Below the pieces are notes generated by a model. The model was not told the origin of the DNA and searched no databases. It saw only the letters and a list, made by a program, of their open reading frames with translations. The position numbers were made by a program, and so were the translations under genes. This document shows positions 13,441 through 26,740 of a stretch of DNA of 64,000 bases, in pieces (position 1 is the first letter of the stretch; each line of letters starts with the position of its first letter). This DNA comes from Flaccisagitta enflata (taxonomy: Eukaryota > Chaetognatha > Sagittoidea > Aphragmophora): positions 3,348,001 to 3,412,000 of the forward strand of contig OZ231127.1 in NCBI GenBank assembly GCA_965153355.1, in the 5' to 3' direction.

Positions 13441-13706
13441 ACGAGAAGATTTGCGTTTCGGGGGTAATTGGCGCGAATGACCATGACTTCAGCGGAGCGA
13501 CAAAGGATGTCACAGTCAACTTTGGACAAACCTTTCCTCGGAAACCAACATTTTTGGCCGCTCTCCATTACATTTCTCTCGGCCTAGATCATAAATACGT
13601 CTATTCACTGATAACTGATGTCAGTGTGACCAAAACAAACGCCGTTATTCGCGTGAAAAATAAGAAGGGTACCCAGTGTTTAGTGAGTTGGATCGCATGC
13701 CGATAA
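13441..13706 (+). CDS. Terminal exon: H-type-lectin-like domain (gene 1)
   Basis: After a good acceptor (ttgtatttcctccgcag) the exon joins in phase 1 to the stalk exon (G plus AC gives Asp) and runs 88 codons to TAA. It reads EKICVSGVIGANDHDF, then VTVNFGQTFPRKPTFLAAL, then VSVTKTNAVIRV, and ends in CLVSWIACR. The F...F...P.....AL core and the closing V.WIA strand match the H-type lectin (discoidin II/ snail agglutinin) fold, about 70 residues that typically trimerise and bind N-acetylgalactosamine-type sugars. It sits directly after a coiled stalk, as expected for a trimeric lectin. Sugar specificity cannot be read. The preceding intron is only 217 bp. An ATTAAA at about 13884 may serve as a poly(A) signal. 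Confidence 0.7.
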
Positions 13707-14020
13707 ATCGAGAAATGACACGTTTACGAAAGTAGGCCACTAGGTGCATCTCTTACAGACCGACTTACCGACGGACGGAAACGACCGGATAATGAGTAGC
13801 CTCGCCGCGCCTGAACATTGAAAACTGTCTTAAAAATCTATGCAATAGCTGTTTCTTTTAATTTTGCAATGCATTTTCAATTCATTAAAACTTGGTTCGC
13901 GGTTCCGCCTACCGGACTGGGGCTGCAATTACCCGTTGGAATTGTTACGCAAGCAGATGACAGAGTATGGAACTTTATCTGATAAAACATTTAGAAAAGT
14001 TATACCATGTGTCTGTATAA

Positions 14021-14026
<6 letters not shown>

Positions 14027-14110
<84 letters not shown>

Positions 14111-14392
14111 GCGAATGTTGACATTGTCATGTAAAAAACAGCGGATAACAGCAAAAAAACAGCAAAAAAAAAAAAGGAGAAAAGAAAAGACAGAAATATA
14201 AACAGCAACAACGTCAACAACGACAACAATGATAATGACAACGACAAGGACCACAACAATAACAACAACAACAACAACAACAGCAACAACCACAACCACG
14301 ACAACGACAACAACATTGACAACAATATTGACAACAACCACAACACAACCACAACAACAATGACAACAACAATGAAAACAACAACGACAAGG

Positions 14393-14482
<90 letters not shown>

Positions 14483-14654
14483 GCAACCGCAACCACAACC
14501 ACGACAACAACAACGAAATTGACAACAACAACAACGACATTGACAAAAACAACAACAACAACACAACACAAAAGCAACCACAACAACATGCATCTGGATC
14601 TCCCTGCAGCAACCGCACACTCGTGAGGACGACGAAAATACTTTCATCTCCTTC

Positions 14655-14711
<57 letters not shown>
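14027..14711. repeat. (GA)n and (ACA)n tracts
   Basis: (GA)n 14027-14101, imperfect (ACA)n 14196-14590, (GA)n 14661-14711. More (GA)n lies between the copied exon ends at 14938-15002, 15104-15216 and 15288-15345. Confidence 0.9.
14590..14660 (-). pseudogene. Most diverged partial copy of Calx-beta exon 3' end
   Basis: This is a third copy of the same exon end, with several substitutions and no donor: the sequence after GATGCA runs into the (TTG)n tract. It is bounded by (GA)n on one side and (ACA)n on the other. Confidence 0.75.
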
Positions 14712-14714
<3 letters not shown>

Positions 14715-14934
14715 TAAATTTGGACTCTATTGCGTTTGGACTGATTTACCAAAAATTTGCGAAAAAAAGGTGAAAAGGAAAAAGAAAAAAAGTTTTGTAA
14801 ACAATTTTGCTATGAGTAATGAATTTGTTTGAAAAGTGAAATGACAGTTTGTATTTAAACATTCCAGGCTAAAAAATCCCTCGACAAAGAAGGCATGGGT
14901 CTTCGAAAATTCGGGAAAACTTTGTTATTATTCC

Positions 14935-15007
<73 letters not shown>

Positions 15008-15030
15008 TGATAGAGAAAGAGATGACATAC

Positions 15031-15216
<186 letters not shown>

Positions 15217-15282
15217 TGCATCTGGATCTCCTTGCAGCAACTAGACACTCGTGAGGACGACGAAGATGCTTTCATCTCCTTC

Positions 15283-15289
<7 letters not shown>
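15217..15289 (-). pseudogene. Partial copy of Calx-beta exon 3' end (with stop, donor lost)
   Basis: This copies the last ~73 bp of the exon at 15373-15489 with a few substitutions. Read in the parental frame it has an in-frame TAG (gtctag) and the GATGCAG|gt donor has been replaced by (CT)n. It is flanked on both sides by (GA)n tracts. Confidence 0.8.
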
Positions 15290-15329
<40 letters not shown>

Positions 15330-15372
15330 GAGACAGACAGAGAGAGGAGTGATAGAGAAAGAGATGACATAC

Positions 15373-15489
15373 CTGCATCTGGATCTCCCTGCAGCAACTG
15401 GACACTCGTGAGGACGACGAAGATGCTTTCATCTCCTTCAGGCTGAGAATCTTCCAGTATTCGAATCTTTAACAGTTTTTCTTCTTCAC
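15373..15489 (-). CDS. ADGRV1: Calx-beta exon, ADGRV1-like (most downstream exon found)
   Basis: The exon is 117 bp, phase 1 in and phase 1 out, with acceptor tcctctgcag and donor GATGCAG|gtatgtca. It reads EEEKLLKIRILEDSQPEGDE then [18 protein letters not shown], completing the repeat begun in the exon at 21233-21406: I.I..D..PE.DE.F.V.L. The calcium-site turn is EDSQPEGDE. Three partial copies of its 3' end lie just downstream in the intron at 15217-15289, 15031-15103 and 14590-14660, separated by (GA)n. The next coding exon was not found between here and the left window edge. If the gene continues, the plus-strand lectin gene at 7327-13706 lies inside one of its introns. Confidence 0.78.
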
Positions 15490-16526
15490 CTGCAGAGGAA
15501 CAGAAAAAAAAGATCACTGGATTTCAGAATCCACGCAGACGGCTAGGCAGGGGCGTACAACCCCCTGAAACACCCCCTTCCATACCCATACACAGGCGAA
15601 AATGCGCGTATATACACTTTTCGACTCAATCATCATGTATTGATAGACAAATTAACGGAGGGTCCAGCAGACGGACGGACAGACGGTCGAACAGACGGTC
15701 AAACAGACGGTCAAAGCCTCTTATAGAGTCGCTCCAAACAGGAAAGAAATGAAAGCTGGATTATTCCGCGTTTAATGTAACTTGAAATTTGTCAAGAAAG
15801 CGACTTAGCTTATATGACAGTGAAATCATAAGTATACTTTGTCGTGTCTAGACAGTGTCTAGGAGACGCCGACGAGGTAAATCATAGGAACTTAAGAGGG
15901 AATGTCAAATCAGCCTTTTCTCTGGAATAAATGAGGTACAACGAGGTAATATCCAATAATTGAATAAGTCCTGCTTTTGGACGTAAAAGATAAATGAGAA
16001 AACTTTGAAGCCAGATTCTGCAAGGAATTTATTAATGCAAAAATTCCAGAGCAAAGTCGTAGTAATCGATGCCTTCGTAATATATCGTCACTGAGATGTT
16101 CGTTCGTCCGTCTCTCTATCCAGGACGCTATTTTTTCAAATTCCAAATTTCGACCATTAACATTAAAATGTGTCGTGTCTTGAACAACGCTCACTGACAA
16201 CTCATGGAGAAAACCGCGGGGAATGCGGAGGACACATTTTATGGTCGTCTCTTAGCCTCGCCAAATAAATCTACTGAGTCAAATATCTGGACAAAATCCA
16301 AGAAGACCATCGTTACAAACAATGTTTCTATATGAGTCAAAAAAGTCGTCAGAAGAAAGTAAACGAAACCAAATTAAAAAAAAAAAAAAAATTGGTTTTC
16401 CATTTAGTCTGTGGCAGCAGCGAAGAAATCAAAACGCATCGAGTTTTACATCTTTGTTATGGAAAAAAATTCTATGAAAACTTGAATAAAGCGAATATAA
16501 GTCACAAGAAAGTTTTCGCTCTCCTC

Positions 16527-17171
16527 TTTTTGGGCAGCGGCCCGGAAGGGGACGAAGTCCTGTAGAACACAGGGGGAATCTGTCCGTCCGTCCGTCCGTC
16601 CGTCCGTCCGTCTGTCCGTCCGTCCGTCCGTCCGTCCGTCCCCCCCTGCCCCATCCCATCAGGGCATCGTCTCCTTTGGGGCCTATTCTGACCCAAACTC
16701 TGCTAAATAGCCCAAATCCAAGCAATATGGCCCAAAGCTAAGCAAAATGGCCCAAATCTAAGCAAAATGGACCAAATTCAAGTTAAATAGCCCAATCTTG
16801 CCAGAAAACCCCAGTTCTGGCCTGGGGTCCATCATTTTGGCCATTTGGACCCATATTGGTGCCTCCAATACCTAGATTCTGACCAGATTTGGGCCATTTT
16901 GCTTAGATTTGGGCCATTTTGCTTGGATTAGGGCCATTTTGCTTAGATTTGGGCTATATTGCTTGGATTTGGCTGTTTAGCAGAGTTTGGGTCAGAATAG
17001 GCCCCAAAGGAGACGAAGCCCTGAGGATGGGGCAGGGGGGGACAAACGGACGGACGGACGGACAGATTCCCCCTGTGTTCTACAGGACTTCGTCCCCTTC
17101 GGGGCCGCTGCCCTGCTCCCCCTCAACTTAAATCACACACTACTCAAGCAGGGCACGGGTACCGATGACCA
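16527..17171. mobile_element. Foldback element with GGGCAGCGGCCC ends, copy a
   Basis: The left end is tttttgggcagcggcccgga, then gacgaagtcctgtagaacac and a (CCGT)n tract. The right end mirrors this, then adds gcagggcacgggtaccgatgacc. The interior is an inverted array of ~18-bp words (atggcccaaatctaagcaaa). Confidence 0.75.
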
Positions 17172-17194
17172 CTTACTGCCTTTGGGCTGCTATT

Positions 17195-17399
17195 CTTTTT
17201 CAGTCGCGTGCACGCGACTCTACAACCCGCTTTGTCCGTCGGTCGGTCGGTTGGTCGGTCGGTCGGTTGGTTGGTCACGTTTTACTTTTTTTGTGATTTT
17301 TTTTTACCCCACTGCTCCTGCCCAAATGGTCTAGTGACCTCAAATATGGCCCCTGCCCACCAGCACGCGACTTCGGTAGCCGTGTATCCGGCCTTGTTT
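17195..17399 (+). mobile_element. Helentron-like hairpin repeat, subfamily A
   Basis: Ends are agtcgcgtgcacgcgactct and ccgtgtatccggccttgttt; the core is (GGTC)n. Confidence 0.8.
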
Positions 17400-17540
17400 G
17401 GATTATATCAAGTTGATTTTTTGCGCGACGAGACAGGAAGAGGGGAATAACCCGCTTTCAAAAAGAATTCAATAAAGCTAATTTTCTTTTATCAACCTGC
17501 GCACCAAAAAATGAAATGTTTTTCTTGGATACAGTGTTAG

Positions 17541-17752
17541 CAAGGCCGGATACACGGCTACCTTTGTCGCGTGAGGGTGATCAGGGGCAGTGATAGAGAA
17601 GTCCACTGGGGCATTTGGGTAGGAGCAGTGAGCTCAAAACGCTCAAAAACGCGAAAAAATTGGGACCAACCGACCGATCAACCGACCGACCCACCAACCG
17701 ACCGACAGACGGACAAAGTGGGGTGTAGAGTCGCGTAGCATGCGACTAAAAA
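17541..17752 (-). mobile_element. Helentron-like hairpin repeat, subfamily A (reverse)
   Basis: Ends are caaggccggatacacggcta and gtcgcgtagcatgcgactaa. It lies 140 bp from the opposite-facing copy at 17195-17399. Confidence 0.8.
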
Positions 17753-18040
17753 GATGGGAAGGAGCAAAAGGTTGGCCGCAGCGGCGAATCCAACTTTTTA
17801 TACACGAAGCCGCGACTACAGCAAGGACTGTAACTTTCGATATCTAGAATGGAAAGAAATTGTAACCGTCTGTTTTACAAAGAAACTTCTCAGTAAAGAA
17901 TATACCGAGAACTTGCTGCAAAATCGAAACAGACTGACAGACCAACGGATGAACCGACCGACGTAATAATAGACGCAGCTACAGTTTGGCATCTGTCACA
18001 GACGGTCCCTAGTAGTACCGCTCTCTTCCATCCGCTTGGA

Positions 18041-18043
<3 letters not shown>

Positions 18044-18129
<86 letters not shown>

Positions 18130-18284
18130 GCGCGCGCGCACGCACACAAATATGCACGCACGCACACACATGCACGCACGCAAGCAACCAAACACACACT
18201 GCAAAGAGAAGTGTAAAGCATGGGAATGTAAAAGCATTATATTAACAGTGCAATCCCCGAGCTTATTTCCAATTTCATGTTAAT

Positions 18285-18352
<68 letters not shown>
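18044..18352. repeat. Two (CA)n tracts
   Basis: (CA)n at 18044-18140 with CG-containing tail to about 18180, and (CA)n at 18287-18352. Confidence 0.9.
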
Positions 18353-18356
<4 letters not shown>

Positions 18357-18520
18357 ATCTTGCATTAGCAACACCCTCGCAAATCCCGTTGCATCTCGGC
18401 ACCTGTCCACTGATTTTTATGTTCCATCTTTTTCTTACGGATTCTTTTATGTATTATTCATTCTTCGGGCGTCTTATCTTTTGTCGCCTTTCCACAGTTC
18501 CGCCATTTCTTCTCTTTTGC

Positions 18521-19403
18521 TTTTTGGGCAGCGGCCCTAAAGGGCCGATGTCCTGTAGAACACAGGGGGGAATTTCCAGACATCCGTCCGTCCGTCCATC
18601 CGTCCATCCGTCCGTCTGTCCATCCGTCCGTCCGTCCTTCTGTCCCCCCCCGTTGGCCATTGGGGGGGTCGGTATCAACCAAGTTTGGAAACGCCAATCG
18701 GACATATGACCAGGCCATGCGCAATTACAAATCAACTAAACAACTAGAAGGAAAAGTTCATCCTACCTTTCCCATAGTAAAGTATAGGAGCTTCCTCTTC
18801 CTCTTCCTTCTCCCTATTCATTATAATGTAAATATGGGGTGTGGCACGACTGTTAATGATATGATCCGACTCCATTTTCCTTTTAAATGCGTTTATATAA
18901 TGTTATTGTGCACACTTTTGCCATATGTCCGAGTGGCATTTCCAAAGTTGGTTGATACCGACCCCCCATTGGCCATCAAGACCTCAAATCTGCCCTCCCA
19001 GCCCTCAATTTAGCCTTCGAGGCCTCAAATCAGCCTTCCAGGCTTATAATCAGCCTCCTCAGCCTCAAATCTGCCCTCCAGACCTCAAATCTGCCCTCCA
19101 GACCTTCAATTAGCCTCTAAAGCATCAAACCAGCCGTCCGTGGCTCAAATTTGCCCTCAAAACCTCAAATCTGCTCTCCAAGCCTTAACTCTGCCCTCCG
19201 GCCTTCAAATATGCCTTCAGTGGCCTAAATTAGTCATCTAAGGCCTGAAATATGCCCCCTCAGGACATCTGGAAATTCCCCCCTGTGTTCTACAGGACAT
19301 CGGCCCTTTGGGGCCGCTGCCCTGCTCTCACTCCACTTCATCACTGAATCACTCCCAGCAGGGCATCGGGTACCGCTGACCATGTGCGATCCTTGGATGA
19401 CTA
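18521..19403. mobile_element. Foldback element with GGGCAGCGGCCC ends, copy b, carrying a nested element
   Basis: The ends are as in copy a. The interior has cctcaaatctgccctcca tandem words (18984-19250). A nested inverted-repeat element at about 18672-18958 has ends accaagtttggaaacgcca / tggcatttccaaagttggt and resembles 59165-59450. Confidence 0.75.
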
Positions 19404-19406
19404 GTT

Positions 19407-20300
<894 letters not shown>

Positions 20301-20478
20301 TTATTCTTTTCAACCCTCACAACAAGGTCGCTCCCCAGGCTCGTCTTTATTTTCGCATGCGCATGTTTATTTGTTATGAATGCGGTCATGCGCGGGTTCA
20401 ATCTCATTTTTACGCATCAAATCAAGATATGTACCTCAATCAAAGTTGGAAGTACGCTTCATGGTTTTACTTCGAGCG

Positions 20479-20600
20479 TTTTCAGTTGCGGACACGCAAC
20501 TCTATAACAGCCTTTGTCCGTCCGTCCGTGACCACGAGTCAAAAAGTGTGCAAACGCGCATTTCCGCCCTCGCCCACCCGTCCGCAACTGGTATTGTTTG
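20479..20600 (+). mobile_element. Helentron-like hairpin repeat, subfamily C
   Basis: The hairpin is cagttgcggacacgcaactc; the distal complement is gtccgcaactgg; the end is shortened (tattgttt). Confidence 0.75.
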
Positions 20601-20815
20601 GTTTAAAAACTATTGGACAGGCATAGTGATACAAAATGTCGGAGAAAATCTAAAGAATAAAATCATAAAGCATAATAACAGTTCTAACCATTGATGAAAG
20701 CAAAAGAACATCATCCGAATGACAAATTTCACTGCAAAGCGTCGTCCTTGACTCAACTCACGGCTAAAAGTCGGTAATTTCCCCTCAAGTCCAGTGCCAC
20801 TGCATTTCCTCCAAC

Positions 20816-20848
20816 CAACTTACCCTCGGGGAAATTTAGATGACTTTA
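20816..20848 (-). pseudogene. Partial copy of exon 3' end plus donor (parent 21233-21406)
   Basis: The plus-strand text acttaccctcggggaaat here repeats the exon end and donor at 21229-21246, with the next bases (a t/c c/t agatg) also shared. It lies at the far side of the (ACA)n region 20866-21220. It keeps the GAGG|gtaagt donor and is preceded on the minus strand by gttgccgcag, a possible acceptor, but use of that acceptor would break the frame. Confidence 0.7.
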
Positions 20849-20864
20849 CTGCGGCAACAGATTC

Positions 20865-20865
<1 letters not shown>

Positions 20866-20943
<78 letters not shown>

Positions 20944-21094
20944 GCTACATTGACACAAACAAAAACAAAAACTGCAGCAAGGACAGCAACAGCAAAACCA
21001 AAAGCAACAAAAACAATCGCTGAAACAAGAACAAGATCAAGAGCAATAACAACAACAACATCAACATCAACAACAACAACAGCAACAACAACAA

Positions 21095-21187
<93 letters not shown>

Positions 21188-21220
21188 AAACAAAAACAAC
21201 AACAGCAACAACAGCAACAA
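20866..21220. repeat. (ACA)n tract at the donor of a Calx-beta exon
   Basis: (ACA)n from 20866 to 21220 with imperfect middle, ending about 12 nt from the splice donor at 21232. Confidence 0.9.
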
Positions 21221-21232
21221 CACGGTACTTAC

Positions 21233-21406
21233 CCTCGGGGAAATCTAGATGGTTATCCTTTGGCATGAAATCTTGGTTTTCCTTTGCTCTGGGCGTGTTG
21301 GCAGGTAAAAACGGAAGTCGCTCTACGAACGAAGTCGTCTTATAAAACACGCGCACGGTCCCTTTGGAACCCTTCGATCGACGCACGCGCACTGTCACGT
21401 CGTGAT
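21233..21406 (-). CDS. ADGRV1: Calx-beta exon, ADGRV1-like
   Basis: The exon is 2 nt plus 57 codons plus 1 nt (phase 1 in, phase 1 out), with acceptor ccttcctttacag and donor CCCGAGG|gtaagta. It reads HDVTVRVRRSKGSKGTVRVF then YKTTSF, and ends with the strand HLDFPEG. This is the first half of a Calx-beta repeat: V.V.R..GS.G.V.V.Y.T, followed by the F.EG strand. An insertion rich in Pro, Asn and Lys lies between the strands. The phase matches both neighbours (G plus AT gives Asp; G plus GT gives Gly). A partial copy of the exon 3' end with donor lies at about 20816-20846, across an (ACA)n tract. Confidence 0.78.
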
Positions 21407-21508
21407 CTGTAAAGGAAGGACAGAAAGACAAATTGAGAGGTGAAAAAGAGAGTAAAAGGAAGGTCAATGAAAGAGAAAAGAAGGAAAGAAAAGGAAACAG
21501 GTCGCTTA

Positions 21509-22036
21509 AGGGCAATATGTGGTCAGCGAAACCCGTTGCCCTGCTCTGCGTGATTGTAGATCAGAACAAGAGGCAGGGCAGCGGCCCCGAAGGGGACAAA
21601 GTCATTTAGAACACAGGGGACTTTCGTTTGTTTGTCCCTTCGTCCGCCCGTCTGCCCCCCCAGGACCTCTCAGGCTTGAAATCTGCCTTCTCAGGCCTAA
21701 AATCTGCCCTCTCAGGCCTGAAATCTGCCCTCTCAGGCCTGAAATCTGCCCTCTCCGGCCATGAATCTGAGAGGGCAGATTTCAGGCCTGAGAGGGCAGA
21801 TTTTAAGCCTGACAGGCAGGTTTCAGGCCTGAGAGGGCAGATTTTAGGCCTGAGAGGGCAGATTTTAGGCCTGAGAGGGCAGATTCAAGGCCTGAGATGG
21901 CAGATTTCAGGCCTGAGAGGGCAGATTTTAGGCCTGAGAGGGCCTTGGGGGAACGAACAAACAAATGGACAAACAAACGAAAGTCTCCTGTGTTCTACAG
22001 GACTTTGTCCCCTTTGGGGCCGCTGCCCAAAAAGGG
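21509..22036. mobile_element. Foldback element with GGGCAGCGGCCC ends, copy c (reverse)
   Basis: It carries the extension end (ggtcagcgaaacccgttgcc) on the left and gctgcccaaaaaggg on the right. The interior is a 21-bp minisatellite, ggcctgaaatctgccctctca, present first in one orientation and then inverted from about 21770. There is no ORF of note. Confidence 0.78.
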
Positions 22037-22322
22037 ACCATATTTGCACTAATTAGCGCCCCGGGCAAATTTAAAATTGACATTTGAAAATTTCATATTC
22101 TGCTCTGATTAGCGCCCCCAAAAAAGTTTAATATAATATAATATAATATATAGCAACCAACACAGACCCCTAAGGGGTCCAAACAAATGGTTGCTATTAG
22201 TACAAAAACCTTAACCTTAACAGACATACACATCTTTCAAACCTTCCGAGGGGCAGGGATTTTAACCTCAATGTTTCCGACATGATTTTCTAACTATTTC
22301 CAGTCTTAAAGCAATCAAAATA

Positions 22323-22500
22323 CAGTGGAGCACCGCTAGAGCGAACCCGCTAACAAGCCATGCCCGCTCATAAGGCATACAATATGCTGTCCCATGAGAG
22401 ATTTTGTAGTGATTTCGATATTGGCAATAAGGCAGCTTCAGTATAACTATAAGGCATGATTTTGCCCTGTACCTTGGCATGCGCTCTAGTGAAGCGCGGT
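22323..22500. mobile_element. Short AT-rich element family, three copies
   Basis: Starts acagtggagcaccgctagag and contains tgtcccatgagagattttgt and ggcatgcgctctag. Related copies lie at about 3200-3295 and 34138-34285. Ends are diverged and no target duplication was resolved. Confidence 0.55.
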
Positions 22501-22756
22501 GTATAGAAAAAAGCAAAAAAATATGCATAAATACACTTTTTTTCATTTTAAGACATACAATAACACAGTTCTACATCTAATCAAGTGGGGTTGACATTTT
22601 GAAGTGAATCAACAGCTTCTAAGATGTGGTAGAATTTGAGTTTTGAAGCTGCAGAACTATGCACAGTGCTATTTTCCTGCACCATGCATCATGTCAATCG
22701 TGTCTTTAATCAACCCATCAGCATGTGTCTTTTTTACTCTTACTTTTTCTTTCTTT

Positions 22757-22767
22757 CCTATTCTTTT

Positions 22768-22847
<80 letters not shown>

Positions 22848-23900
22848 TCCTTCCTACCTTCCCTTCCCTTTCCTTCCGACAAGCTTCCATCCCTTCCGAG
22901 GAGCGGCGCTCCCCGCTCCTCCATAATGTGTATGTCTGAACCTTAATTCTCTTAAAGTGTTCTTAATTTCTTCGATGTTCATAAATGTCTAAATTGTATA
23001 AAGGCACCTTATTTAGAGCAGTTGTATCTTAAACTTGATAATTGTTATATTTTTTTTAATACAATGCCTGATTTCATAGGTAAACTAAGAAAAGCAGTTA
23101 TTCTTAATAATAAACAACCTATATTTCTGAAAAATTTGAATTAAATTCATTTTTTAGATAAGAAACTTGAATAAAATTGTTTTTGAAAATGGTACGAAGC
23201 TTAATCTCAGCCTGGGCATTCTCATATTTTGTTCTTAAAATTTCAGCAAATCTCAGGCTCATGTCTCTTATGAACTGGTCTCTTATAAAAAAAAAGTGTA
23301 GCAATTTTTAAAAAATTTATAGATCCTTAAGATATTTTTTTTATTTCTCGCTAAAACCTTTTGATTAAAGTTGCAAGAGAAGAACTTTTTCATTGATTTT
23401 GTAACAATTTTCCTTTTGGACTTCACAATTATTTTTGTACTCATTGAAGAAAAAGAGAATGAGAGCTAATAAATACGGTGAGATAGGGAAGGATAAGGAA
23501 AAAGAAAGAACGAAATGAAATGTAAGGAAAGAAAACAAAAGAAAGAAAAGGAGAGGAAATAAAAGAAAAGAGGGAAAGAAAAGAAGAGAAGAAAAGAAAA
23601 GAAAAATTAGGAAAAGAAAAGAAAAGAAAAGAAAAGAAAAGAAAAGAAAAGAAAAGAAAAGAAAAGAAAAGAAAAGAAAAGAAAAGAAACCAAAAAAAAG
23701 AAAAGAAAAGAAATGAGAAGGAAAGTAAAGAAAAGAAAAGAGAAGGAAAGGAGAGAGAAGGAAAGAAAAGAGAAGGAAAGAAAAGAGAAGAAAAGAGAGT
23801 TGTGTCCCTTATATTGGAAAGGAAGGTCGTGAGAAAATGGAGCCTGAGGAATTAAAGGAGGAGGAGGAGGAGGAGGAGGAGGAGGAAGAGGAGGAGGCGG
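22757..23900. repeat. (TTTC)n, AT-rich unique stretch, (AAAAG)n and (GGA)n
   Basis: (TTTC)n 22757-22850; 22930-23480 is AT-rich with no recognisable feature; (AAAAG)n 23600-23790; (GGA)n 23860-23905; a poly(A) run at 24001-24025. Confidence 0.85.
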
Positions 23901-24425
23901 AGGAGAAAGGAAATCACAGAAAGGATAAAATAGAAAATCGAAGAAAAAATATTGCCAAAGCAGAGAGTTGAGAAAATATAAAAAAAGTTTATCAAACGAT
24001 AAAAAAAAAAAAAAAAAAAAAAAAAGAATTACATTCCTGAGGCAAACAAATAAGGACGAAAAAAACTTTATATTTCTGGCGGAAAACCGATAAATATTTA
24101 CAGAAATTGTCTGGACTGAAAGATAAAATGGAAACGAGATTGTTTCCACTTTCCACGCACACACGGATGAAAAAGTCGGCAATATTACCACATGCTGTTT
24201 GGAAAAAAGTCGTCCGCCAATGTGTCGGTCTGTCCATTCATTATTCACTAATTGTATGCTTCTCTACATTCGCCGATGTGACGGTCTGTCCATTCATTAT
24301 TTACTAATTGTATGCTACTCTACAATCTACATTCGCCAATGTGTCGGTCTGTCCATTCATCATTCGTTAATTGTATGCTGCTCTACTTTCGCCAATGTGC
24401 CAGTCTGTCCATCCATTATCTACTA

Positions 24426-25037
24426 CAGTGCGGCGCAAAAATAAGTTTCAATCAGTTTAGTAAGCAAATCTTTCAAAAGTAATGAGTTTAGACAATTAAA
24501 ATCCATGATATATTTAAACATCTTCAAAAATTCTACAAATCTAGTCCAATCCCATTATTGTAACTTAATTTGTAAAAAAGTTATACAAGTTCAAAGAAGG
24601 GATATAGTTAACCAGTACTAACTATTGATGAAACACATCTTAGACCTTGTTTTTCTTTAATAAACTAAAAAAGAATCATGATTCATGCATCATATCCATG
24701 AGCTTTTTTAAGATCTTCAAAAAATCTACAAATCTAGACCAAGCAGAACTGTATAGCTTGATTCCTTTTCAAATGACATTAGTTTGAAGTGAATCAGTCA
24801 TGGTTTCAAGCAATGAAAATATCATCATTTTTTGCTGTTTTTCCCAAGGTAATTTTGATATATACTACTTCAAATCAATGTCATGCCTAAACAAAAAGAG
24901 CTAGAAATCTGGGATTGGTCCCAAATTAAAGAAAACTAAAAATCCTTTAATAATCTCACTGATAAAAGGTTTTTATCTGCTATGGAATATACAAAAGACA
25001 TGTGACAAAACCTGAAACTTATTTTTGCGCCGCACTG
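24426..25037. mobile_element. TA-flanked element (mariner-type), 612 bp
   Basis: The ends are CAGTGCGGCGCAAAAATAAG and its reverse complement, flanked by TA. It interrupts a unit of the tandem repeat at 24215-25075; the neighbouring uninterrupted unit (ttactaattgtatgctac) serves as the empty site. The interior is AT-rich with no ORF. Confidence 0.78.
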
Positions 25038-25415
25038 TAATTGTTTGCTACTCTATGTTCGCCAATGTGTCGGCCTGAAGAAATTGAGTGGCAAAGGGAT
25101 GAAAACAATTTTTATCGTTTCCGGTCTAATAAAATAAAGATACGATTGATATAAGATTAAGGTCTGATAGATTAAGGTTTGACCTTTGACCTCAAATCTC
25201 ATTCGGCATCATTCATCGTTTTCTCACGCCCAATCTTGCAGATAAAAAAGGTTGCCACTTTTTCCACCCCTTTTCCTCCATTTCATAGAAAAGCACTTTC
25301 CATTTCACCATACCCAAGTCGGTGGGCAGGGGCAGTGATAAAAATACGACTCCCACCTGTGCCTAAATCTCTGTCAGTGTCTGTGTCTGTCATGTCTGTC
25401 TCTCTTTGTTTGTCA

Positions 25416-25711
<296 letters not shown>

Positions 25712-26043
25712 CTAGAAAAAGCCAGAAGGCAAATCAATCAAATACAAATTCACTCCCCCAATAAGATCAACGATACCCACACAAACGTTTGACTGTTCTC
25801 AGATCTAACCTTTTGTTTCCTCCATCATGCATCATTGAGCAAAACTAAAGACGATTTTGGAAACTTTCAGACCAGCCACAGATAAAGTGCACACCATACC
25901 CATAGGGTACAACAACCAATTCTTTTACTCACCATCAACTAGCTAGATTATTATTAACCTTACAACAAATTTTTTGTTTAATTTTTAAAGATTCAATAAT
26001 GCTTATGAATGATAAGTTATCATGTCCTCTGATTCTTGAGCAT

Positions 26044-26208
26044 TTTTTAGTTGCAGACACGCATCTCTATAAGAGGCTTTGTCGGTCGGTCGGTCGGTCG
26101 GTCGGTTGTTTGGTTGGTCCGTGGTGATCGAGTTGAAAAGTGGGAAAACGCGCATTTCCGCCCCTGCCCACCCGTCCGCAACTGATGGCCGTGTATCCGG
26201 CCTTGTTT
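26044..26208 (+). mobile_element. Helentron-like hairpin repeat, subfamily C
   Basis: Starts tttttagttgcagacacgca, has a (GGTC)n core and aaaacgcgcatttccgcccc, and ends ccgtgtatccggccttgttt. It lies in the intron between two Calx-beta exons. Confidence 0.78.
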
Positions 26209-26387
26209 CCCTAGTGGAATGATTCAAATTTTTGATCACTTGAAAAAAGTTTTCATATTCAATGTATAATAATCATCCTGAGAATCAGGTTGTTTAATCA
26301 AAATGCAAAACATTAACTCATCCTATCCTCGTGTCTCTATCCAGCCTAGCCCGTTCAATCCCGGCTGAGAGGAGTCAGCGAACCAAC

Positions 26388-26606
26388 CTTGTCCGGCGCC
26401 AACAATTGTACGATGTATCTTTCGTTAAGTTCCGGATCTTCATCACCGACCACTTCGAGGATCAACTCGGCCTCTGATTGGCCGGACGCGAACACGACTT
26501 GGCCCTGATTGGCTGCCAGATCACCTCCTAGATTGCCGCCAGGAGGATCCGTTGTCAAACGCCAACCGACCCGAACTTCGCCGAATAAACCGATCATTCG
26601 ATTCAC
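26388..26606 (-). CDS. ADGRV1: Calx-beta exon, ADGRV1-like
   Basis: This exon of 73 codons is phase 0 at both ends; the acceptor is aattcag and the donor GACAAG|gttggt. It reads VNRMIGLFGEVRVGWRL (the R..G.FG.V.V.W strand of Calx-beta), then VVFASGQSEAELILEVVGDE and DPELNERYIVQLLAPDK (the calcium-site acidic turn and the final strand). This is almost a complete domain and is the clearest single-exon evidence for the family. The product continues with GKLGTVNLKS in the next exon, as expected for the loop before the ND.P.GVF motif. Confidence 0.82.
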
Positions 26607-26684
26607 CTGAATTGAATTTTGGAATTGTACGCATATTGTGGTTTGGCCTCATCTCTTTGAGGGTGTCGGTCTATCTTCCTGTCA

Positions 26685-26727
<43 letters not shown>

Positions 26728-26740
26728 TCTCCTTACTCAC

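Noticed and set aside
14000-14647. Leu, Val, Cys and Thr homopolymer frames over (ACA)n, also at 20794-21515 and 56437-57114
   Set aside because: Read-through of trinucleotide tracts in introns; the real exons nearby use other frames.
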